6,861 nt of DNA from positions 1 through 6,861 of the forward strand of contig JAGTVE010000034.1 of assembly GCA_018224485.1 (NCBI GenBank), given 5' to 3'. A program made the position numbers and the translations under genes. Positions within the stretch are counted from its first letter, which is position 1. Each line of letters begins with the position of its first letter. Source of the DNA: Thioalkalivibrio sp. Lineage in GTDB: Bacteria; Pseudomonadota; Gammaproteobacteria; Ectothiorhodospirales; Ectothiorhodospiraceae. Positions 1-6,347 of this stretch are shown piece after piece. The notes below the pieces were generated by a model that was given only the letters and a program-made list of their open reading frames with translations, was not told the origin of the DNA and made no database searches.

Positions 1-2
1 CG

Positions 3-1463
3 CTGGACCGTTCCCGGCAATGGGCCTTCGAACCGAACCGGGACCTCGATTCCGGCCAGCAGGTCGGACCGGGTACCCTGCTGGGCACCGTGCAGGAGAC
101 GGAGACCGTATTGCATCGCATTCTGGTGCCGCCGGGTATCCATGGCGAACTCGAGGAGATCGCCCCGGCGGGCGAGTACGACATTGAGGCGACCATCGCG
201 AGGTTGGCTACGGCCGATGGCCAGACCCGGCAGCTGCGCATGTATCAGCGCTGGCCGGTACGCACCCCGCGGCCCTACCTGCGCCGCGACGACGGTGTCG
301 CGCCGCTGATCACCGGTCAGCGCGTGATCGACACCTTCTTTCCGCAGCTGAAGGGCGGCAAGGGCGCGGTACCGGGCCCCTTCGGCGCCGGCAAGACCGT
401 GGTGCAGCAGCAGATCGCGCGCTGGTCAAACGCGGATATCGTGATCTATGTCGGCTGCGGCGAGCGCGGCAACGAACTGGTCGACGTGCTCGAGACCTTC
501 CCGGAACTGGACGACCCCTATACCGGCCGCAAGCTGATGGAGCGCACGCTGCTGGTGGCGAACACCTCCAACATGCCGGTGGTCGCGCGCGAGGCGTCGG
601 TTTACGTCGGCATCACCATGGCCGAGTACTACCGCGACATGGGCTACGACGTGGTGATGCTGGCCGACTCGACCAGCCGCTGGGCGGAGGCCCTGCGCGA
701 GGTGTCCGGCCGCCTCGGACAGATGCCGGTCGAGGAGGGCTACCCCGCCTACCTGGCCTCGCGGCTCGCGGCGGTCTACGAGCGCGCCGGTCGCGTGCAG
801 ACTCACGGCGAACGCTCCGGTTCGGTCACGCTGATCGGGGCGGTGTCGCCACCGGGTGGCGACTTCTCGGAGCCGGTGACCAGCCACACCAAGGACATCA
901 TCGAGACCTTCTGGGCCCTGTCCAAGGAACTGGCGGACGCGCGGCACTACCCCTCGATCGACTGGGTCACCAGCTTCTCCGGCCACGTGCATACCGCCGC
1001 ACAGTGGTGGCACGAGAACGTGGACCCCAGCTGGGAGGAGCGGCGCCGCGAGGCGCTGGCCTTGCTGGCGCGCGACGCGGAACTCTCACGCATCGTGAAC
1101 CTGGTGGGACCCGAGGCCCTGTCCTCGTCGCAGCGCTGGGATCTGGAGGGCGCCGCGCTGATCAAGGAGGGCGTGCTGCAACAGAGCGCGCTAGACGAGG
1201 TCGACACCTTCTGCTCGCCCGAAAAGCAGTCCGCGTTGCTGGATCTCGCATTGATGATCTATGCACTCGGCGCCGAGCTGGTGAACGTTGGCGTGCCGGT
1301 GCAGGAACTGCAGCGCCTGCCGATGCTTTCGCGGGCGCGCCGGATCAAGAGCCTGTACACCAGCGAGCAGCTCGACGAAATCGAGGCCTTCCGCGCGGAG
1401 GTTGAGCAGACGCTCGAGAACCTGCGCCTGGAATATGCCCAGCAGGAGGAACAGGTCGGATGA
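3..1463 (+). CDS. atpA: V-type ATP synthase/ATPase catalytic subunit A (5' end cut by window)
   Basis: This is the catalytic, nucleotide-hydrolysing (or synthesising) subunit of the cytoplasmic V1 head, forming an A3B3 hexamer with subunit B. The frame is open from the window edge. Codons from base 3 read LDRSRQWAFEP, matching the end of the A-specific 'non-homologous' insert, so the GTG at 90 is internal and not the start. About 486 residues are visible. From the P-loop position I estimate that some 110 N-terminal residues lie upstream, giving a full length near the family's 580-600. Walker A is GPFGAGKT (375-398). The catalytic Glu lies in GCGERGNE (Glu codon 462-464). Walker B, DVVMLAD, is at 648-668 and is followed by STSRWAEALRE. 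The conserved GAVSPPGGD and the C-terminal helical domain (EVDTFCSPEKQ) are present. The last codons overlap the B gene by 4 nt, implying coupled translation. Ala replaces the usual Ser (archaea, Thermus) or Cys (eukaryotes) in the P-loop. The symbol ntpA is also used for this family. Confidence 0.97.
   Translation: MDRSRQWAFEPNRDLDSGQQVGPGTLLGTVQETETVLHRILVPPGIHGELEEIAPAGEYDIEATIARLATADGQTRQLRMYQRWPVRTPRPYLRRDDGVAPLITGQRVIDTFFPQLKGGKGAVPGPFGAGKTVVQQQIARWSNADIVIYVGCGERGNELVDVLETFPELDDPYTGRKLMERTLLVANTSNMPVVAREASVYVGITMAEYYRDMGYDVVMLADSTSRWAEALREVSGRLGQMPVEEGYPAYLASRLAAVYERAGRVQTHGERSGSVTLIGAVSPPGGDFSEPVTSHTKDIIETFWALSKELADARHYPSIDWVTSFSGHVHTAAQWWHENVDPSWEERRREALALLARDAELSRIVNLVGPEALSSSQRWDLEGAALIKEGVLQQSALDEVDTFCSPEKQSALLDLALMIYALGAELVNVGVPVQELQRLPMLSRARRIKSLYTSEQLDEIEAFRAEVEQTLENLRLEYAQQEEQVG
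1444..1449 (+). promoter_or_regulatory. Shine-Dalgarno site of the V-ATPase B gene
   Basis: A perfect AGGAGG lies inside the last codons of the A gene, 10 nt before the ATG at 1460. It supports that ATG as the B start and suggests that B gets strong initiation of its own, beyond coupling through the ATGA overlap. Confidence 0.7.
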
Positions 1464-2956
1464 GCATCAAGGAATACCGCACCGCGGTCGAGGCCCGTGG
1501 CGGCCTGCTGGTGATGAAGAACACTCCCGGAGTGGCCTTCGGTGATCGGGTCCGCATCGAGGATCACAGCGGCGGCATCCGCAACGGTCAGGTGATCCGG
1601 GCCTCGGATGACGAGGTGCTGATCCTCGTCTTCGAGGGGGTCGAGGACCTGGACCTTGAGAACACCTGGGTCCGCTTCCTGGATGCGCCCGTGGAGATCG
1701 CACTGTCGCAGGAGTTGCTCGGCCGCGAGTTCGATGGGCTGGGCGAACCGCGCGATGGCCGCCCGCCGATCCTTTCCAGTCTGCGCCGCCCGGTCGGCGG
1801 CTCCGCCATCAACCCGGCCGCCCGCACCTACCCGCGCGAGTTCATCCAGACCGGCATCTCGACCATCGACGGCCTGAATTCCCTGGTGCGTGGCCAGAAG
1901 CTGCCGATCTTTACCGGCTCGGGTCTGCCGCACAACCGGCTTGCCGCCCAGATCGTGCGCCAGGCACAGCTGAAGAACGAGGATGCGGCGTTCTCGATCG
2001 TGTTCGCAGCCATGGGCGTGTCCTATGCCGACGCGAAGTTCTTCCGCGACGAGTTCGCCTCCTCCGGCGTATTGCGCAACGTGGTGATGTTCGTGAACCT
2101 GGCCGACGATCCGCCGGTCGAGCGGCTGACGCTGCCGCGCACCGCATTGACCGCCGCGGAGTATCTTGCCTACGACCTCGACCGCCATGTGCTGGTGGTG
2201 ATGAGCGACATGACCTATTACGCCGAGGCCTTGCGGGAGGTCGCCACCGCGAAGGGCGACGTGCCGGCGCGCAAGGGCTATCCCGGCTATCTCTATTCCG
2301 ACCTCGCCGAGATCTACGAGCGCTGCGGGCGCATCCACCAGCGCCACGGCTCCATCACGATGATGCCGGTGGTGTCGATGCCCTCGGACGACATCACCCA
2401 TCCGATCCCGGACCTCACGGGCTACATCACCGAGGGCCAGATCGTGCTGTCGCGCGAACTGAACAGCCAGGGGATCTACCCGCCGGTGCACATCTCGCCG
2501 AGTCTCTCGAGGCTGATGAAGGATGGGATCGGCAAGGACGACACCCGGGAGGATCACCCGCGGGTCGCCGCGCAGTTGTATGCGCTCTACGCCCGTGCGC
2601 TGGAGACGCGCAACCTCGCATCCATCATCGGGGCCGACGAACTCTCCACGCACGACCAGCGTTACCTGACCTTCGCGGACGCCTTCGATCGCCGCTTCGT
2701 CGGTCAGGGCGAGACCGAGGACCGCAGCATCGAGGCTACCCTGGACCTGGCGTGGGAGCTGATGTCGATCTTCCCGAAGGACGGGCTGACCCGCGTCAGC
2801 GAGGCCGACATCGCGAAGTATTATCGGGAATTGGACGAAAGCCAGATCAAGGCGATCGCGGGGGGTCCGTCGAGCGGCACGACCACCGCGGTACAGTCGC
2901 ACTCGCGCCGCCGCAAGCGGAAAAGCCCGGGCGCCCAGTCGGCGGGCGCTCTCTGA
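1460..2956 (+). CDS. atpB: V-type ATP synthase/ATPase non-catalytic subunit B
   Basis: This 498-residue protein is the nucleotide-binding but non-catalytic partner of subunit A in the V1 head. The N-terminal beta-barrel (about residues 1-75) starts with IKEYRTAVEARGGLL. The P-loop position carries the B-type sequence GSGLPHN (residues 153-159), which lacks the Walker Lys, as expected for B rather than A. Further family motifs are DMTYYAEALREVA, the stretch KGYPGYLYSDLAEIYERCGR, and DDITHPIPDLTGYITEGQI. The C-terminal helical part contains SLSRLMKDGIGKDDTREDH. The start follows an AGGAGG at 10 nt and overlaps the A stop. The protein is longer than the usual 460-480 residues because of a low-complexity tail (residues 468-498) that includes the basic run RRRKRK (483-488). 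The symbol ntpB is also used; note that 'atpB' names a different subunit in F-type operons. Family assignment is secure; the role of the tail is unknown. Confidence 0.97.
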   Translation: MSIKEYRTAVEARGGLLVMKNTPGVAFGDRVRIEDHSGGIRNGQVIRASDDEVLILVFEGVEDLDLENTWVRFLDAPVEIALSQELLGREFDGLGEPRDGRPPILSSLRRPVGGSAINPAARTYPREFIQTGISTIDGLNSLVRGQKLPIFTGSGLPHNRLAAQIVRQAQLKNEDAAFSIVFAAMGVSYADAKFFRDEFASSGVLRNVVMFVNLADDPPVERLTLPRTALTAAEYLAYDLDRHVLVVMSDMTYYAEALREVATAKGDVPARKGYPGYLYSDLAEIYERCGRIHQRHGSITMMPVVSMPSDDITHPIPDLTGYITEGQIVLSRELNSQGIYPPVHISPSLSRLMKDGIGKDDTREDHPRVAAQLYALYARALETRNLASIIGADELSTHDQRYLTFADAFDRRFVGQGETEDRSIEATLDLAWELMSIFPKDGLTRVSEADIAKYYRELDESQIKAIAGGPSSGTTTAVQSHSRRRKRKSPGAQSAGAL

Positions 2957-2966
2957 GGTTCAGTCG

Positions 2967-3593
2967 ATGGGCGAACAGCTGATCAAGGTCCCCCCGACCA
3001 AGAACACCCTGCTGCGCCTGAAGCGGCAGGTCACCTTCCTGGAGGCCGGCCACGACTTGCTGGAGCGCAAGCGTGATCTGCTGACCCGCCTGGTGTACGA
3101 GCGCATTGGCCAGTACCGGCGCCTGCGTGAGGAAGTGGAGGCCAAGCTGTTGCAGGCCTACCGCTGCCTGAGCGTTGCGCAGATGCGCATGGGGGGTCGC
3201 GCGATCCATCAGGCCGCGCTTGGCGTCGAGCCGGCGCTGGAGATCAGCATCCTGCCGCGCCGCAAGCTCGGCATCGAGTATCCCGCCGTTCAGGCCAAGC
3301 GAACGCAGCTGAAACCCCTCGGTCTTCTGGGCACGGACATCAGCTTCGACACCACGCGCGGTACTCTCGCTGACGCCACCGTGCTGCTTGCGCAGCTCGG
3401 CGAAGTCGAGATCGCCTTGCACCGCCTGATGGAGGAGCAGCGCAAGGCGCAGAAACTGGTGAACGCGCTGAAGTACAACATCATCCCGCGCTACGAGCGC
3501 ACCATCCGCTTCATCCAGTCCTCGCTGGAGGAAGAAGAGCGCAACGGCCTGTTCCAGGTGAAGCTCCTGCGCGAGCGTGCCGAGGCCGGCTGA
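2967..3593 (+). CDS. atpD: V-type ATP synthase/ATPase central shaft subunit D
   Basis: This 208-residue subunit forms the long antiparallel coiled coil that rotates inside the A3B3 head and links catalysis to the membrane ring, the V-type counterpart of F-type gamma. The N-terminal helix has the family signature PPTKNTLLRLKRQ, followed by LLERKRDLLTRL (residues about 8-45). The C-terminal helix has LVNALKYNIIPRYERTIRFI and LEEEERNGLFQVKLL. The middle section (about residues 75-135) is the less conserved globular part. The length is slightly under that of the Thermus subunit (about 220). The ATG is 10 nt after the B stop, with a modest GAGG (2955-2958) at 8-nt spacing. D as the last V1 gene, in the order A-B-D, matches many bacterial and archaeal V-type operons. 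No further gene follows before the intergenic repeats, so this is probably the operon's end. The symbol ntpD is also used. Confidence 0.96.
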   Translation: MGEQLIKVPPTKNTLLRLKRQVTFLEAGHDLLERKRDLLTRLVYERIGQYRRLREEVEAKLLQAYRCLSVAQMRMGGRAIHQAALGVEPALEISILPRRKLGIEYPAVQAKRTQLKPLGLLGTDISFDTTRGTLADATVLLAQLGEVEIALHRLMEEQRKAQKLVNALKYNIIPRYERTIRFIQSSLEEEERNGLFQVKLLRERAEAG

Positions 3594-3637
3594 GCCGTCG
3601 CTTCCCGGAGTCCGAGCCCCTGCCTGTTGCCGCCGGC

Positions 3638-3652
3638 GCGGCTTCCAGCCGC
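3638..3652 (+). repeat. REP-like palindromic core 1
   Basis: GCGGCT-TCC-AGCCGC is a perfect 6-bp stem with a 3-nt loop, 45 nt after the V-ATPase D stop codon. It is the exact reverse complement of the core at 3699-3713. It could form a small hairpin in the 3' end of the V-ATPase mRNA. There is no T-run after it, so it is not a canonical intrinsic terminator. Confidence 0.65.
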
Positions 3653-3653
3653 C

Positions 3654-3720
3654 GTGGGAGCGGCCTTGAGCCGCGATACCCCGCCTTGACGCTGCATCGC
3701 GGCTGGAAGCCGCTCCCACA
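3654..3720. repeat. Inverted pair of REP-like elements (REPIN/BIME-like)
   Basis: Two 24-nt elements face each other across an 18-nt spacer. The left arm (3654-3677) begins GTGGGAGCGGCC and ends GCCGCGAT. The right arm (3696-3719) is its near-complete reverse complement, with 21 of 24 positions matching, and each arm holds its own small palindrome. Elements of this shape are dispersed in many copies in GC-rich gammaproteobacterial genomes and are mobilised in trans by RAYT transposases. As RNA the pair would fold into a long stem-loop, which could protect or end the V-ATPase transcript. Whether it is multicopy in this genome is not visible here. Confidence 0.7.
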
Positions 3721-3753
3721 AACCCGTTCCCCCCGGCCGCGTGGTCGAGGGCT

Positions 3754-3775
3754 GGGGAGTGGGTCCGGGGAGGGG
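3754..3775 (+). other. G-rich tract fitting a G-quadruplex pattern
   Basis: Four G-runs (3754-3757, 3761-3763, 3767-3770, 3772-3775) are separated by loops of 3, 3 and 1 nt. This satisfies the common G3+N1-7 pattern on the plus strand. The tract ends 2 nt before the proposed -35 box of the mnmG promoter. In GC-rich DNA such patterns also arise by chance, so folding and function are unproven. Confidence 0.45.
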
Positions 3776-3777
3776 AA

Positions 3778-3807
3778 TTCAACGCGTTACACCATTCCTG
3801 CTAGAAT
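3778..3807 (+). promoter_or_regulatory. Probable sigma70 promoter for mnmG-rsmG-parA
   Basis: TAGAAT (3802-3807) is a good -10 box and is preceded by TGC (3799-3801), making an extended -10 element. A weak -35, TTCAAC (3778-3783), lies 18 nt upstream. The site sits in an AT-richer patch of an otherwise very GC-rich region. It would start transcription near 3813-3815, leaving a leader of about 26 nt before the mnmG ATG. The weak -35 is consistent with dependence on the extended -10. Confidence 0.6.
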
Positions 3808-3840
3808 CCGCGGCCGGATGATGACGGACCCTGCGGCACC

Positions 3841-5712
3841 ATGAGCAACCTCTACGACGTGATCGTGATCGGCGGCGGGCATGCCGGCACCGAGGCCGCG
3901 CTGGCGGCCGCGCGCACCGGCGCGCAGACGCTGCTGCTCACGCATAACATCGAGACCATCGGCCAGATGAGCTGCAATCCGGCGATCGGCGGCATCGGCA
4001 AGGGTCACCTGGTGCGCGAGATCGACGCGCTGGGCGGCGCGATGGCCGAGGCCGCGGACCATGCCGGGATCCACTTCCGGGTCCTGAATCGGCGCAAGGG
4101 ACCGGCGGTGCGCGCGACCCGGGCACAGGCCGACCGCAACCGTTACCGCCGCGCGGTGCGCCGCATCGTCGAGAACCAGGCGAACCTTCTCATCTTCCAG
4201 CAGCCGGTGGCAGACATCCGCATGCAGGGGGACCGCGTGACCGGCGTGGTCACCGAGGCCGGGCTGGAGTTCGCCGCCCGGGCCGTCGTGCTCACCGTGG
4301 GCACCTTCCTGAACGGCCGCATCCACATCGGCCCGGAGCAGCAGCCCGGCGGCCGCGCCGGCGATCCGCCGAGCGTCCGGCTGGCTCGGCGCCTGCGCGA
4401 GATGGCCTTCGCGGTCGGCCGCCTGAAGACCGGCACGCCACCGCGGGTGGACGGACGCAGCGTGGACTTCTCGCGCCTGGAACCCCAGCCCGGGGACGAG
4501 CCGCGTCCGGTCTTCTCCTTCCTGGGCAGCCGCGACCACCACCCGGCGCAGCGGCTGTGCCACATCGCCCGCACCAACGAGCAGACCCACGAACTGATCC
4601 GCGCGAACCTGCACCACGCGCCGATGTACACCGGCCAGATCGAGGGCACCGGTCCGCGCTACTGCCCCTCGATCGAGGACAAGGTGGTGCGCTTCGCCGA
4701 GAAGAACAGCCACCAGGTCTTCATCGAGCCCGAGGGGCTCGATACCGGGGAACTGTACCCGAACGGCATCTCCACCAGCCTGCCCTACTCGGTGCAGCTG
4801 GACCTGGTGCGCAGCCTCGACGGCTTCGAGTCCGCGCACATCACGCGCCCCGGCTATGCCATCGAGTACGACTACTTCGATCCGCGCGGCCTGATGCCGT
4901 CGCTGGCCACCCGCGAGGTGGGCAATCTCTTCTTCGCCGGCCAGATCAACGGCACCACCGGTTACGAGGAGGCCGCGGCGCAGGGCCTGATCGCGGGGCT
5001 GAACGCCGCGCGCTGGACCCGCGACGAGGCCCCCTGGACACCGGGCCGGGCCGACGGCTACATCGGGGTGCTGATCGACGACCTCGTGACCCGCGGCACC
5101 AACGAGCCCTATCGCATGTTCACCTCCCGCGCCGAGTACCGGCTGCTGCTGCGCGAGGACAATGCGGACCTGCGCCTGACCCCGCGCGGGCGGGAACTCG
5201 GGCTCGTGAACGACGACCGCTGGCGGACCTTCAGCGCGCGCGCCGAGGCGATCGAGGCCGAACAGGCGCGGCTGGCGGGCCTGCGCCTGGGTCGTGCGCA
5301 GCGGGACGATAGCGGGCTTGCCGAATATCTTGGCGGCCGCCCGGAGCCGGACACGACCCTGCTCGACCTGCTGCGCCGGCCGCAGGTGGACTACCACGGG
5401 CTGATGGCACGGCTGCCGGAACTGGCCGTGGACCTCCCCGAATCGGTGGCCGAGCAGGTGGAGATCCAGGCGAAGTACGCCGGCTACATCGACCGGCAGA
5501 TGGACGAGATCAGCCGCCAGAACCGGCACGAGGGCACGGCGCTGCCGCAGGACATCGACTACGCGCGGGTGCACGGACTGTCCTCGGAGATCCGGCAGAA
5601 GCTCAGCGAATTCCGTCCGCATACCATTGGTCAGGCACAGCGCATCCCGGGCGTGACTCCGGCCGCCCTGTCCGCCCTGGCGATCCACCTGAAGCAGCGG
5701 GCCAGCGCCTGA
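3841..5712 (+). CDS. mnmG: tRNA uridine-5-carboxymethylaminomethyl modification enzyme MnmG (GidA)
   Basis: With MnmE, this FAD-dependent enzyme installs the (carboxymethyl)aminomethyl group on U34 of tRNAs reading NNA/NNG codons, using methylene-tetrahydrofolate and NADH in the cytoplasm. The 623 residues compare with about 629 in E. coli. The Rossmann FAD motif GGGHAGTEAA starts at residue 11. The conserved cysteine motifs SCNP (Cys45) and RYCPSIEDK (Cys275) are both intact. Other signatures are KGPAVRATRAQADR, GRLKTGTPPR, the run FAGQINGTTGYEEAAAQG and MFTSRAEYRLLLREDNADLRL. The C-terminal helical domain that contacts MnmE and tRNA ends in GQAQRIPGVTPAALSAL. The ATG at 3841 is chosen because it aligns with the family N-terminus and the ATGs at 3818 and 3821 are out of frame. 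No strong Shine-Dalgarno precedes it. It is the first gene of the cluster, behind the promoter at 3778-3807. Confidence 0.98.
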   Translation: MSNLYDVIVIGGGHAGTEAALAAARTGAQTLLLTHNIETIGQMSCNPAIGGIGKGHLVREIDALGGAMAEAADHAGIHFRVLNRRKGPAVRATRAQADRNRYRRAVRRIVENQANLLIFQQPVADIRMQGDRVTGVVTEAGLEFAARAVVLTVGTFLNGRIHIGPEQQPGGRAGDPPSVRLARRLREMAFAVGRLKTGTPPRVDGRSVDFSRLEPQPGDEPRPVFSFLGSRDHHPAQRLCHIARTNEQTHELIRANLHHAPMYTGQIEGTGPRYCPSIEDKVVRFAEKNSHQVFIEPEGLDTGELYPNGISTSLPYSVQLDLVRSLDGFESAHITRPGYAIEYDYFDPRGLMPSLATREVGNLFFAGQINGTTGYEEAAAQGLIAGLNAARWTRDEAPWTPGRADGYIGVLIDDLVTRGTNEPYRMFTSRAEYRLLLREDNADLRLTPRGRELGLVNDDRWRTFSARAEAIEAEQARLAGLRLGRAQRDDSGLAEYLGGRPEPDTTLLDLLRRPQVDYHGLMARLPELAVDLPESVAEQVEIQAKYAGYIDRQMDEISRQNRHEGTALPQDIDYARVHGLSSEIRQKLSEFRPHTIGQAQRIPGVTPAALSALAIHLKQRASA

Positions 5713-5717
5713 CGGCC

Positions 5718-6347
5718 GTGCCCGGAGCCCCCGGCGCAGAAGCCCTGCACGCGGCCTGCGCCGCACGCGGGCTGGGCCCGGCGCTGATACCGGACGTGGT
5801 GCGTTACCTGCAGCTGCTCGAGCGCTGGAACCGGGTGCACAACCTGACCGCGGTCAAGGGCGCCGAAGCGATGGTGGACCGCCACGTGCTGGACAGCCTG
5901 AGCGTGCTGCCTTGGCTGCAAGGGCGGAATGTGCTCGATGTCGGCAGCGGCGCCGGCCTGCCGGGCCTCGTCCTTGCGCTGGCCGACCGCAGTCGCGAGT
6001 ACCTCCTGCTGGATGCGGCCGCGAAGCGGGTCCGCTTCCTGCGCGCGGCGATCGCGGAGCTCGGTCTCGGGCACGTGGACACCGTGCACGGGCGCGTCGA
6101 GGACCTGCACCCGGACCCGGGTTTTGCTACCGTTGTGTCGCGGGCCTTCGCGGCGCCGCCGGAGTTCGTGCGGCTGGCCGGTCACTGCCTCGCGCCGGGG
6201 GGGCGGATGCTGGCGATGCTGGGACAGGCGGCGGCCACCGAGGCGGCCCTCCCGCCAGGCTGGAGCTACCGCAGCGTGGAGCCGGTCCGCATCCCGGGGT
6301 CACAAGCCAGCCGGCACATCGCCGTTATCGAGAGAGAATCCGCGTGA
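5718..6347 (+). CDS. rsmG: 16S rRNA (guanine527-N7)-methyltransferase RsmG (GidB)
   Basis: This SAM-dependent enzyme makes m7G527 in 16S rRNA; loss of the modification gives low-level streptomycin resistance in several bacteria. The 209 residues match the family (E. coli 207). The N-terminal helices contain LLERWNRVHNLTAVKG and DRHVLDSL. SAM motif I is VLDVGSGAGLPGL (about residues 73-85). KRVRFLR and the VVSRAFA motif are intact. The GTG start lies 5 nt after the mnmG stop, no other early in-frame start exists and no clear Shine-Dalgarno is seen, so translation is probably coupled to mnmG. Oddity: in the segment aligning to E. coli ALKGQ this protein reads AMLGQ, so the usual Lys is Leu168 (codon 6219-6221). 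The rest of the fold looks complete and the frame is intact, so I call it functional with that caveat. Confidence 0.96.
   Translation: MPGAPGAEALHAACAARGLGPALIPDVVRYLQLLERWNRVHNLTAVKGAEAMVDRHVLDSLSVLPWLQGRNVLDVGSGAGLPGLVLALADRSREYLLLDAAAKRVRFLRAAIAELGLGHVDTVHGRVEDLHPDPGFATVVSRAFAAPPEFVRLAGHCLAPGGRMLAMLGQAAATEAALPPGWSYRSVEPVRIPGSQASRHIAVIERESA

Noticed and set aside
90..92. GTG as start of the V-ATPase A gene
   Set aside because: The same frame stays open to the window edge and encodes recognisable A-subunit sequence upstream (LDRSRQWAFEP, then GTLLGT), so the GTG is an internal Val codon.
1259..2902. Long minus-strand open frame (547 codons) opposite the V-ATPase B gene
   Set aside because: This is an antisense shadow created by GC-rich third positions. 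It has no recognisable domain and covers a well conserved gene.
3638..3720. Intrinsic terminator or CRISPR-like repeat after the V-ATPase D gene
   Set aside because: The hairpins are strong but no T-run follows, so a canonical terminator is not supported. Three palindromic cores without regular spacers do not make a CRISPR array.
3594..3840. A small gene or RNA gene in the intergenic region
   Set aside because: No credible start with coding character, tRNA fold or known RNA motif is visible; the region is explained by repeats, the G-rich tract and the promoter.
4557..5312. 251-codon plus-strand open frame inside mnmG
   Set aside because: It is an out-of-frame overlap with Arg/Pro-rich low-complexity translation and no family likeness.
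3787..5766. Long minus-strand open frame (659 codons) opposite mnmG
   Set aside because: It mirrors the mnmG codons in GC-rich DNA, its translation is rich in Arg, His, Val and Ala with no family motif, and mnmG itself is unmistakable.
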